Shown here in pieces: positions 7,245 to 12,676 of a stretch of 12,676 nt of DNA (position 1 is its first letter; each line of letters begins with the position of its first letter). The stretch comes from an uncultured Odoribacter sp. (GTDB taxonomy: Bacteria; Bacteroidota; Bacteroidia; Bacteroidales; Marinifilaceae): assembly GCA_934725835.1 (NCBI GenBank), contig CAKVCR010000053.1, positions 1 through 12,676 of the forward strand, read 5' to 3'. The notes under the pieces were generated by a model that was given only the letters and a program-made list of their open reading frames with translations, searched no databases and had not been told where the DNA came from. Made by a program: the position numbers and the translations under genes.

Positions 7245-7268
7245 TCCTGCTTAAAGCAGAGGGCTGAA
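7245..7268 (-). repeat. Inverted repeat, 5' arm (in transcript sense)
   Basis: The partner of 6803-6826, a perfect 24-nt match. It overlaps the palindrome at 7261-7278, so the TCAGCCC end must choose between a local hairpin and long-range pairing. It lies 12 nt after the stop codon of the 205-aa gene. Confidence 0.95.
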
Positions 7269-7278
7269 TATTCAGCCC
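7261..7278 (-). other. 18-bp perfect palindrome after a stop codon
   Basis: GGGCTGAATATTCAGCCC is fully self-complementary and begins 1 nt after the TAA of the 205-aa gene. As RNA it forms a 7-bp stem with a short AU loop. It is followed on the minus strand by TCTGCTTT, not a clean U-tract, so it is at best a weak terminator. It may protect the mRNA 3' end, or compete with the long inverted repeat for the TCAGCCC strand. Confidence 0.6.
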
Positions 7279-7279
7279 A

Positions 7280-7897
7280 TTAGCCTGCCAGAAATTCCTG
7301 CATTACATCATCGAAAGTGTCGTTGACGTTAAACGGAGGTACATAATCCACATTGGTATTAACCAAGGCCATCTCTACTTTGGTTGACACAGCGTCAGAC
7401 TCGTCTACCAGGCGGCGCATGATTTCCTTCGCCGCAGAACGGTCGAAATTGTCCTCGTCCAGAATCTCCATGTCATAGATATAGGAGACCTGTGCCTGGT
7501 TGATATCGAACTTATAGCCTCTTGCCTGGGACTTCCGCTTCCCGGGCTTAAATCCAAGCATATACTTGAGGCCGGCAACCATCTGCTGACGGAACTTGTT
7601 CGTTTCGATTTCCGCATCGATGTTCACGCCGGAAGAAAGCTTTGCCTGCGTAATCGCATAAGAAAGTGCATTCTTCTCCTCGATCAGCTTCAGCCCAAGC
7701 CGAATGACATCATCATTCTTGTGGAACTCGCCCTTATCCACTTCTTCCACTCTGTCCTTGGCATCCGGATTCGCCAAAGAACAGAAGTGCGTTTCAGTAG
7801 TTTTCAAGGCGTGATCCTTCGTGGAAATGCTGTCCTTTACAAATGCCATCATCCTGTCCAGGAAATTCTGATAGCGGAAAGCTTCTTTCAAATTCAT
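7280..7897 (-). CDS. Conserved-looking hypothetical protein next to RNA repair enzyme (205 aa)
   Basis: I do not recognise this 205-aa protein. It is mostly helical and charged: an N-terminal helix (MNLKEAFRYQNFLDRMMAF), a central region with IRLGLKLIEEKNALSYAITQ, a basic GFKPGKRKSQARGYKFD loop (about 115-131) that could touch nucleic acid, and an acidic C-terminus (NDTFDDVMQEFLAG). No cysteine cluster, P-loop or membrane segment is visible. The start at 7897 has AGGAGG 7 nt upstream, and the gene follows the kinase-phosphatase-ligase by 15 nt, so it is almost certainly co-transcribed with it. Being directly between that enzyme and the candidate structured RNA, it could be a partner of either; this is inference from position only. 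Confidence 0.85.
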   Translation of the reverse strand: MNLKEAFRYQNFLDRMMAFVKDSISTKDHALKTTETHFCSLANPDAKDRVEEVDKGEFHKNDDVIRLGLKLIEEKNALSYAITQAKLSSGVNIDAEIETNKFRQQMVAGLKYMLGFKPGKRKSQARGYKFDINQAQVSYIYDMEILDEDNFDRSAAKEIMRRLVDESDAVSTKVEMALVNTNVDYVPPFNVNDTFDDVMQEFLAG

Positions 7898-7912
7898 CTT
7901 ATTTCCTCCTGA

Positions 7913-10123
7913 TTATTCATCAAATGTCATGCAGAACTCTCTTCGCAGATTGCAAATGTCTTTCGGACCATCGTATTCCAGTCCATCGTCCTTATAGAGC
8001 TGGTACTTCTTACGACACCAACCATAGAACTTGTTGGCGATATCCGTTGTCAGTGCAGAGGTGCGGGTGGAATACCCCTTCTTGAATACCTCAGCCGCAA
8101 TGGAGCGCATGAACTTCCAGAACTTATAGTAGGCCAGCTTCAGCTTGACCATTCTCCCTTCGGAGTCCTCAATGACAAAGCCTTCGATCAGCCTGTCATT
8201 GTAGGTATAATCATCAGCCGTAACACGGTAATACCAGTCATAGAATTCCTGCCAGGTGTTTAGCCGGAATGCCAATTCCTTGTGGTGGATTCCAAGCTTA
8301 TCCGCAATAGCACAAAGCTCTTCGTAGTTCTTCTTCTCAAATTGGAGGCTGTTGGATACGATATCGAGCAGTACCAGCTCGTCATCAGGGTAGTCAATGA
8401 CGTGCGGATCGTTCTTCATATCTACGCACTCAAATACGAAGGACACATCATGCTCCTTTGCATAGTCTTTGATTTCGCAAAGCGTTTCAGTGCTCAACTT
8501 CTGGTGAAGCATCGCCCTCAGATACTGCGCATACTCACCATCCGGGTTGGACTTTGTAGTTACAAACAGGTCGTCCGTTTCCGCATTGTAAGAAACGATT
8601 CCCAGGAATCCATTCTCTTTTACATAGGCAGTTACAGGGAACGTGAGGTTCCTCTGGAGCGTATCGAACTTGGTTTCTTCCCGCTCGTTGATATTGAAGA
8701 ACTTATCATAAGCTCTCGCTACAATTCGCTGGGTGTCCAGGTTGATATACAGGCCACGGGCTTTCATCGTCTGAGCATTCCACGCCTTTTCAAAGAACGC
8801 ACTGGGCGTAAAATTGAAAGAAGATATATTCCCGAAGCGGTTCTCATAGATGTATTTGTTGCCACGCATTTGAAGAACAAGATCCGCAACGGTCTTCGCT
8901 TCCTCCTGGTTCTCGCCATCATGCTGGCGTTCCCGGAACACGGTATTACGGATTTCAAAATCCTGCTCCGTACCATCCAGAGAGAACTGAGCAACACGAA
9001 GACATCCACCGAACTCAACCTGACCTTCCAGATTCCGAACCTTATCATTCACACGGATCGGCAGGTCTTTCGTGTTCCTATGCCCGTGAATCATGATGCA
9101 GTTCTCTGGAGATTCCTTTGCGAAGGTATCGGATACCGTCTCAAAATCATTGTAGGAGCCAACGCCCTTAATCATCTGTTCCGTACCAACCAAAGTCAGA
9201 TTCTCCGGCAGCTTACTGATACCACCGTGGCATACAAAGAATTCTTTCCCGGCATAGTCAAACCAAGCGCACTGTCCAATTTTCCGGTAGAATTTCCGAC
9301 ATTCCTTCTTGTCGATACCGGAGTCCTCCAGCTGCCGCCTGGTGAACAACTCGAATTCTTTGGAACGTGTTGTTTCTCCGTTTGCCCAATTCCAGATCCA
9401 CCGCTCATGATTTCCTTCCAGGAATTCCACGTTGGTACGGTTATAAATGCTGAGCAGGAAGTTCAACACTTCCGCATTCTCAATCCCACGATCCAGATAG
9501 TCGCCGCAGAATAGGTAGAACTCATCGTCCTTGATTCCGCTGCACGCTTCAAAATAGGAATGCAGCGCTGTATAACATCCATGTACATCTCCAATGACAT
9601 GGATTTTTTTGTATCCGGACATATCCAGCTTTCGCCGCCACACCTTATTCAGTTCATCCGGCTGAAGGACTGTAACCCCGGCAGGGATTTTCTGCGTTTC
9701 AAACCGGGAATACATCTTATCAATTGCTGCCTCCGGGACTACCTTGTAGGACGGACGCTGCGCATTCTGTCGCTTCGCAACCTCAATTGGAACAGACGTA
9801 AAATCCACGCAGTAGATTCGGTATCTGTAATCCTGGCACAGTTTCTTGTAACGGTTCATCTCCGCCGTCTTGGAATTGGTCGCGTCAATCACCGTAAAGT
9901 CGCCACGACGCATTCTGTTTTCCACGACCTTGAAAAGCATATCCCAGACAAACTTATCGCTGTCCATAGCAATCTTTACAGAGCCATCCGGGAACATTGC
10001 AGGAGCCGTACACATCATTCGGATGTCGTCAGCGGAAACTGCATAGTCTGACAGACCGTTCTGCTGAATCCATGTCGTCTTCCCGCAGCCGGGAGAACCT
10101 CTCAGAAGTAAAAGAACTCTCAT
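7913..10123 (-). CDS. Trifunctional RNA repair enzyme: polynucleotide kinase, phosphatase, Rnl1-like RNA ligase
   Basis: One 736-aa chain carries all steps for repairing an RNA break with 5'-OH and 2',3'-cyclic phosphate ends. Residues 1-165 are a P-loop 5'-OH kinase: GSPGCGKT (9-16), SADD (30-33), VIDATNSK (78-85) and RPSYKVVPE (123-131). Residues 172-390 are a calcineurin-like phosphatase: IGDVHG (177-182), CGDYLDRG (206-213), EGNHE (236-240), CHGG (298-301), IHGH (345-348). Residues about 425-736 are an ATP-dependent RNA ligase resembling T4 Rnl1: KARGLYIN (454-461), KFFNINE, motif I K502-ENGFLG with K502 the likely AMP acceptor, VFEC (563-566), LVLLDIV (583-589), EGFVI (647-651) and VKLKLAYYKFWK (659-670). 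The kinase-phosphatase order matches bacterial Pnkp, but the ligase looks Rnl1-like and the protein is shorter than the roughly 870-aa Clostridium thermocellum enzyme. The start at 10123 has GAGGG 8 nt upstream and overlaps the preceding stop as ATGA. Confidence 0.94.
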   Translation of the reverse strand: MRVLLLLRGSPGCGKTTWIQQNGLSDYAVSADDIRMMCTAPAMFPDGSVKIAMDSDKFVWDMLFKVVENRMRRGDFTVIDATNSKTAEMNRYKKLCQDYRYRIYCVDFTSVPIEVAKRQNAQRPSYKVVPEAAIDKMYSRFETQKIPAGVTVLQPDELNKVWRRKLDMSGYKKIHVIGDVHGCYTALHSYFEACSGIKDDEFYLFCGDYLDRGIENAEVLNFLLSIYNRTNVEFLEGNHERWIWNWANGETTRSKEFELFTRRQLEDSGIDKKECRKFYRKIGQCAWFDYAGKEFFVCHGGISKLPENLTLVGTEQMIKGVGSYNDFETVSDTFAKESPENCIMIHGHRNTKDLPIRVNDKVRNLEGQVEFGGCLRVAQFSLDGTEQDFEIRNTVFRERQHDGENQEEAKTVADLVLQMRGNKYIYENRFGNISSFNFTPSAFFEKAWNAQTMKARGLYINLDTQRIVARAYDKFFNINEREETKFDTLQRNLTFPVTAYVKENGFLGIVSYNAETDDLFVTTKSNPDGEYAQYLRAMLHQKLSTETLCEIKDYAKEHDVSFVFECVDMKNDPHVIDYPDDELVLLDIVSNSLQFEKKNYEELCAIADKLGIHHKELAFRLNTWQEFYDWYYRVTADDYTYNDRLIEGFVIEDSEGRMVKLKLAYYKFWKFMRSIAAEVFKKGYSTRTSALTTDIANKFYGWCRKKYQLYKDDGLEYDGPKDICNLRREFCMTFDE

Positions 10124-10320
10124 TTTTTATCCCTCTTTTCTTTCATCTTCCGTAAGTAAGAAAATGGAACCGCAAACGGAATTGTTACCGGGAAAAATAC
10201 GCCAATACCAATAGCGTAGAGTCCATCAAAAACATGGTCTGCGCACCTATCATTGAGCCTGTCCCAATAAGCCCAGCTTGCTGATGTTGCTGCAAGAATT
10301 GAATAAAGAACAATAAACAT
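10120..10320 (-). CDS. Small membrane protein (66 aa)
   Basis: A 66-aa protein with two likely membrane segments, residues about 1-18 (MFIVLYSILAATSASWAYW) and 33-55 (GLYAIGIGVFFPVTIPFAV region), and a strongly basic tail (RKMKEKRDKK). The start at 10320 has AAGGAG 6 nt upstream, overlapping the DNA ligase stop. Its own stop overlaps the start of the trifunctional repair gene (ATGA at 10120-10123), so ligase, this protein and the repair enzyme form a coupled run. Function unknown; a membrane role in lysis or exclusion is possible but unsupported. Confidence 0.78.
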   Translation of the reverse strand: MFIVLYSILAATSASWAYWDRLNDRCADHVFDGLYAIGIGVFFPVTIPFAVPFSYLRKMKEKRDKK

Positions 10321-10330
10321 ATGTTTCTCC

Positions 10331-11626
10331 TTAACAATAGCTCACTTCTGTTTTATCCGTCCGAAGCGTTACAAACACAGGGAACTGCAAGCTCTCCGCT
10401 CCGGTGGACTTATCCTGGGAAATTTCCTTGTACTTCACCTCGCACAATGTGCCTAACAGCTGCTCTCGTTTCCCCCAGAATTCTGAGCGCTGTGAATCTG
10501 TGAACCCGGTTCCTACCTTCACTTCGTTTCCTTTGAAGTCAAGGACGAACGCACCAAGCGTACCGGAAAGCCGCCCGCTTCCCTCCTCCACACGGATGAT
10601 TGGAAGGTCCATAGTATAGAATCGTTTGATTTTCAGGATTCCTTTGTGACGAGTTCTTCGGTATGGAACATTTGTATTGAGGATCAACCCCTCCTTATCC
10701 TCACGAATCATCTGGTCTAAGAAGCTGTCGATTATCGAGGTGTCACTACCGTGATATAAAACCGGCAGAATTTTTACAAAATCGCAGTCAAGCCGCTCTG
10801 CCATACCGTCAAGAATGGCACGACGGCTTGCATAATTCGTGCTCTGTTTGCCGTTGACGAACTCATCTCTCGGAATCACGTCAAATACCGTATATGAAAC
10901 TGCCGTTTTATCGTCACTATCGGAGTTCAGAATGCCCGTTGCGGTACGGAACGCCTCGTTATCGCTCAGACTTCCCTTGTCTTTTAAGGTCAATTCTCCA
11001 TCAAAGACGAAATTGTGTCCAAAGATTTCTGTCAACTTGTCCGTAATATGGCGCAACCCTGTATAGGGATTCCCACTTCTAGCAATCAGCTGCCCATCCA
11101 GAAACGTTGCCCTTACACCGTTGAGCTTCTGCGTTAGCCAGAACTCTGTTCCGTTTTCAACGGGGTACTTTTCAATTGGATAGCTCTGCTGGACTTCCCA
11201 CTCCGGAAGCATATTTGGAATGACCTCGTTTACAGTTTTTGCGGTAACACCAAGCCGCAATGTCTTGGCAATGATCTGCACATACAAATCTCTCGCGGAC
11301 TCTTCATAGGCTCCCGACAGGAACATAGCCGTATGACGTACCGTTGAATCGTCCATCCCGCGGAGACCAGACAAATAATCCAGACACTCTACGATATTGG
11401 CGAATGGATACTCCACATATTCCCGGGTTTTCTCTCCCATGGATTCGAGCTTTCCGATTTCTTTTCGCAGGCGTTCTTCCGAAATATTATATGTAAGCAT
11501 GGGATTCAACGCATAGAACAGAAGCGTCTTAAAATCTTCGTCCGCTGCGTTCTCCCGGATGAATTTCTTTTTCTCTTTAATACCGCTGAGCTTCTGCAGC
11601 TCATACAGTTTTTCAAATGACCTCAC
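10331..11626 (-). CDS. ATP-dependent DNA ligase (431 aa)
   Basis: Seals nicks in duplex DNA through a ligase-AMP intermediate. The nucleotidyltransferase motifs are visible: motif I K167-LNGVR (K167 the AMP acceptor), motif III VFDGEL (207-212), motif IIIa YTVFDV (245-250), motif IV EGLILN (312-317) and motif V KGILKIKRF (328-336), followed by a C-terminal region (about 345-431) that fits an OB-fold domain. The first 160 residues form a helical N-terminal domain seen in many viral ligases. The start codon is GTG at 11626, with GGGAG about 11 nt upstream; a nearby ATG is out of frame. It overlaps a small upstream gene by 14 nt. Phage ligases of this kind serve genome replication and repair. 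Confidence 0.94.
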   Translation of the reverse strand: MRSFEKLYELQKLSGIKEKKKFIRENAADEDFKTLLFYALNPMLTYNISEERLRKEIGKLESMGEKTREYVEYPFANIVECLDYLSGLRGMDDSTVRHTAMFLSGAYEESARDLYVQIIAKTLRLGVTAKTVNEVIPNMLPEWEVQQSYPIEKYPVENGTEFWLTQKLNGVRATFLDGQLIARSGNPYTGLRHITDKLTEIFGHNFVFDGELTLKDKGSLSDNEAFRTATGILNSDSDDKTAVSYTVFDVIPRDEFVNGKQSTNYASRRAILDGMAERLDCDFVKILPVLYHGSDTSIIDSFLDQMIREDKEGLILNTNVPYRRTRHKGILKIKRFYTMDLPIIRVEEGSGRLSGTLGAFVLDFKGNEVKVGTGFTDSQRSEFWGKREQLLGTLCEVKYKEISQDKSTGAESLQFPVFVTLRTDKTEVSYC

Positions 11627-11786
11627 GCCGATCCATCTCCCTTCGTTTGTTTCTATTATAGGCTTTGCTATTCTCCGGTTTTCGTGTTGTCGGGTCTAGG
11701 CTGCCCCAGGTTGTGCGCTGTTGTTTGTTGAGTTCTCGCTGCTTTTTCTTAGATAACTTCTCAAAGGGTACAAACTTCTCCGTCAT
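11613..11786 (-). CDS. Small basic protein (57 aa)
   Basis: A 57-aa frame starting MTEKFVPFEKLSKKKQRELN, with TWGSLDPTTRKPENSKAYNR in the middle and a basic end. A GGAGG site lies 7 nt before the ATG, and the stop overlaps the DNA ligase start by 14 nt. Lys/Arg-rich mini-proteins with an SKKKQRELN-type segment followed by TWG and PxT are familiar in Firmicutes phages but have no known function. It may bind nucleic acid through its charge. It occupies nearly all the space between the ligase and the coiled-coil membrane protein. Confidence 0.75.
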   Translation of the reverse strand: MTEKFVPFEKLSKKKQRELNKQQRTTWGSLDPTTRKPENSKAYNRNKRREMDRREVI

Positions 11787-11803
11787 CCAAAATCCTCCAT
11801 CTG

Positions 11804-12322
11804 CTATTGTCGCAATTCCTGCAAAAGAACTTCCAGCGCACGCTCCTGCTGCTTAGATGCCGCAAGGTTGGCCTCAAACATGCTCTGCACGTCTCTCATT
11901 GCTTTCGCATGAGCATCGTTTATATCCTCAGACCAGCATTTACTAAGCGCCAATGTTTTCTGATTTCTCTTGCGTTCTTCCTGTGCCTTTTCTAGTTTGT
12001 CTTTCCATCTTCTGTACTTCAAAAGGCTATGGTAGCTGCGAAAGAGCACTGCCTCCACTCCATCAAATTCGAGTCCTCTCTCGGTAACGACTCCACAAAA
12101 TATTACCTTGCTACGATTCTTGATATATTCTACATAGTCATCTTTCAATTCCCATTTATCTGGAGCAGATTTGTAAAAGGCTATAAATTGATTAAATGAC
12201 AATCTCACCGAATCTTTCTTTCCGTATTCAAACAAAAACGAAAAGAATTCCACTGTATAACCAAGGGCAATACAGCCAACGACAGACAAGAGTGATAGCG
12301 TCAGAAAAAAATAACATTCCAT
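11804..12322 (-). CDS. Membrane-anchored coiled-coil protein (172 aa)
   Basis: A 172-aa protein with a single N-terminal membrane segment (about residues 4-31, FFLTLSLLSVVGCIALGYTV core), a central soluble part, and charged helical stretches likely to form coiled coils (about 104-125 and 137-170). A longer in-frame version starting at 12418 would read through the tRNA gene and is not credible. The start at 12322 has GGAGGAAAT directly before the ATG. It follows the tRNA 3' end by 17 nt. Function unknown; orientation and partners cannot be told from the sequence. Confidence 0.8.
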   Translation of the reverse strand: MECYFFLTLSLLSVVGCIALGYTVEFFSFLFEYGKKDSVRLSFNQFIAFYKSAPDKWELKDDYVEYIKNRSKVIFCGVVTERGLEFDGVEAVLFRSYHSLLKYRRWKDKLEKAQEERKRNQKTLALSKCWSEDINDAHAKAMRDVQSMFEANLAASKQQERALEVLLQELRQ

Positions 12323-12339
12323 ATTTCCTCCAATAAAAG

Positions 12340-12424
12340 TGGTACCGGAGATGGGACTCGAACCCACAGTGCGTAAAGCAGCGGTACTTGAGGCCGCCGT
12401 GTATACCAATTCCACCACTCCGGC
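12340..12424 (-). tRNA. tRNA-Leu (anticodon CAA), CCA encoded
   Basis: An 85-nt cloverleaf reads on the minus strand: acceptor GCCGGAG pairing with CTCCGGT (one G-U at the end), D arm GTGGAATTGGTATACAC, anticodon stem GCGGC/ACCGC with loop CTCAAGT, a long variable arm TGC-TTTAC-GCA typical of class II tRNAs, T arm GTGGG/CCCAT with loop TTCGAGT, then A73 and an encoded CCA. The anticodon CAA reads UUG Leu. The last pair of the anticodon stem is a C-A mismatch (31-39). It lies between two protein genes with only 10 and 17 nt of spacing, so it is probably processed out of a polycistronic transcript. Confidence 0.94.
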
Positions 12425-12434
12425 ATGTCATCCT

Positions 12435-12644
12435 CTAAGGGATGATGTTAGACTGCTCTGCTTGTAAGAATCTCTTAATACAGCTTCCGCAATCATAGCT
12501 TACGTTATAACTATTCTTGCAGCAATCTCCATCTCTCACAAATTTGCATAGCACGTTCTCGCAAGTATCACCGCCGCAAAACTCTATCAGTTCGTCGGCA
12601 TTCATAGTGGCTATTTTCCTTTTGATTTCCTCGAAATTAGTCAT
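12435..12644 (-). CDS. Small Cys-rich protein, MTNFEEIK type (69 aa)
   Basis: A 69-aa protein with an N-terminal helix (MTNFEEIKRKIATMNADELIEF) and seven cysteines (C23, C28, C33, C41, C42, C52, C55) ending in CGSCIKRFLQAE. Mini-proteins with this helix, Cys and C-terminal CxxCI pattern are widespread in Firmicutes phages and probably bind zinc; their role is unknown. The start at 12644 has AAAAGG about 8 nt upstream. The stop is 10 nt before the tRNA 5' end. It is the most upstream complete gene in the window. Confidence 0.8.
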   Translation of the reverse strand: MTNFEEIKRKIATMNADELIEFCGGDTCENVLCKFVRDGDCCKNSYNVSYDCGSCIKRFLQAEQSNIIP

Positions 12645-12676
12645 CGAATTAACCTTTTATATCTTTCCAGTAGCAG

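Larger units (their letters stand above)
6803..7268 (-). ncRNA. Candidate large structured RNA (about 470 nt), class unknown
   Basis: This is the only long gene-free stretch, with no plausible coding frame. Its two ends are a perfect 24-nt inverted repeat (6803-6826 and 7245-7268), extended inward after a small internal loop by TTGACAACCG (7236-7227) pairing with CGGTTTGTCAA (6845-6835) with one bulge. Inside are local helices, read on the minus strand: GTCAGT/ACTGAC (7220-7204), GCGCA/TGTGC capped by a GCGA GNRA tetraloop (7200-7187), AACGGT/ACCGTT (7140-7135 with 7103-7098) enclosing ATGGA/TCCAT, AATCA/TGATT (7065-7052), GGGCGT/ACGCCC (7039-7034 with 7003-6998) enclosing TCTGTTC/GAACAGA with loop CGAG read leftward, and GGCT/AGCC enclosing GATAG/CTATC (6903-6868). 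Several nested helices and a GNRA loop favour an RNA over random DNA. Large phage RNAs such as ROOL or GOLLD are possible relatives, but I cannot confirm any class. A miniature transposable element with terminal inverted repeats is the alternative. Confidence 0.5.

Noticed and set aside
6803..7268. Group I intron
   Set aside because: An AAGATATA string near 7154 recalls a group I core element, but the matching P7 partner is not in the right place and no split gene flanks the segment.
8282..9514. Long plus-strand reading frame of 410 codons
   Set aside because: It is fully antisense to the kinase-phosphatase-ligase gene, whose motifs are unmistakable. The antisense product shows no domain.
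12323..12418. Upstream extension of the coiled-coil protein to an ATG at 12418
   Set aside because: The extra 32 codons are a readthrough of the tRNA-Leu gene. The ATG at 12322 has its own Shine-Dalgarno.
1..12676. CRISPR arrays, rRNA genes or complete insertion sequences
   Set aside because: No regularly spaced repeats, rRNA segments or transposase genes were seen on either strand.

Overview
This window looks like the early or accessory region of a tailed phage, prophage or similar element from a low-to-mid GC Firmicute (Clostridia or Lachnospiraceae-like). That host guess rests on the strong AGGAGG-type Shine-Dalgarno sites, the many small Cys-rich or Lys/Arg-rich proteins typical of such phages, a gene-88-like protein, an encoded tRNA and a tyrosine recombinase. 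No capsid, tail, packaging or replication-polymerase gene is present. Every gene I accept is on the minus strand, tightly packed with 4-23 nt overlaps or short gaps, so the window reads right to left as one or a few long operons. The only sizeable gap without a gene is about 490 bp (6792-7279).

Layout in the direction of transcription. Right end (12644 to 11613): a small Cys-rich protein, a tRNA-Leu(CAA) with encoded CCA, a membrane-anchored coiled-coil protein and a 57-aa basic protein. Next (11626 to 10120): an ATP-dependent DNA ligase and a 66-aa membrane protein. Then a 736-aa protein joining a P-loop polynucleotide kinase, a calcineurin-like phosphatase and a T4 Rnl1-like RNA ligase, followed by a 205-aa protein of unknown function. 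Then comes the gene-free segment, closed by a 24-bp inverted repeat and full of nested hairpins, which I read as a candidate large structured RNA. Left half: a metallophosphoesterase, a 106-aa unknown, an RlaP-type nucleotidyltransferase, a tyrosine recombinase, three phage proteins of unknown function (one, of 56 aa, very short), a second stand-alone metallophosphoesterase, a Thg1-like 3'-5' polymerase, a Cys-rich mini-protein, a gene-88-like Cys-rich protein and a partial gene running off the left edge.

The theme is RNA repair. The window carries activities expected for mending cleaved tRNA: 5'-OH kinase, 2',3'-phosphate removal and sealing in one polypeptide, 5'-end nucleotide addition by a Thg1-like enzyme, a polymerase-beta-fold nucleotidyltransferase of the RNA-ligase-associated class, and two further phosphoesterases. 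A natural reading is a phage kit for undoing host anticodon-nuclease or other RNA-cleaving defences, as T4 Pnkp and Rnl1 undo PrrC. That is inference from domain content. The candidate structured RNA inside the same block is the least explained element.
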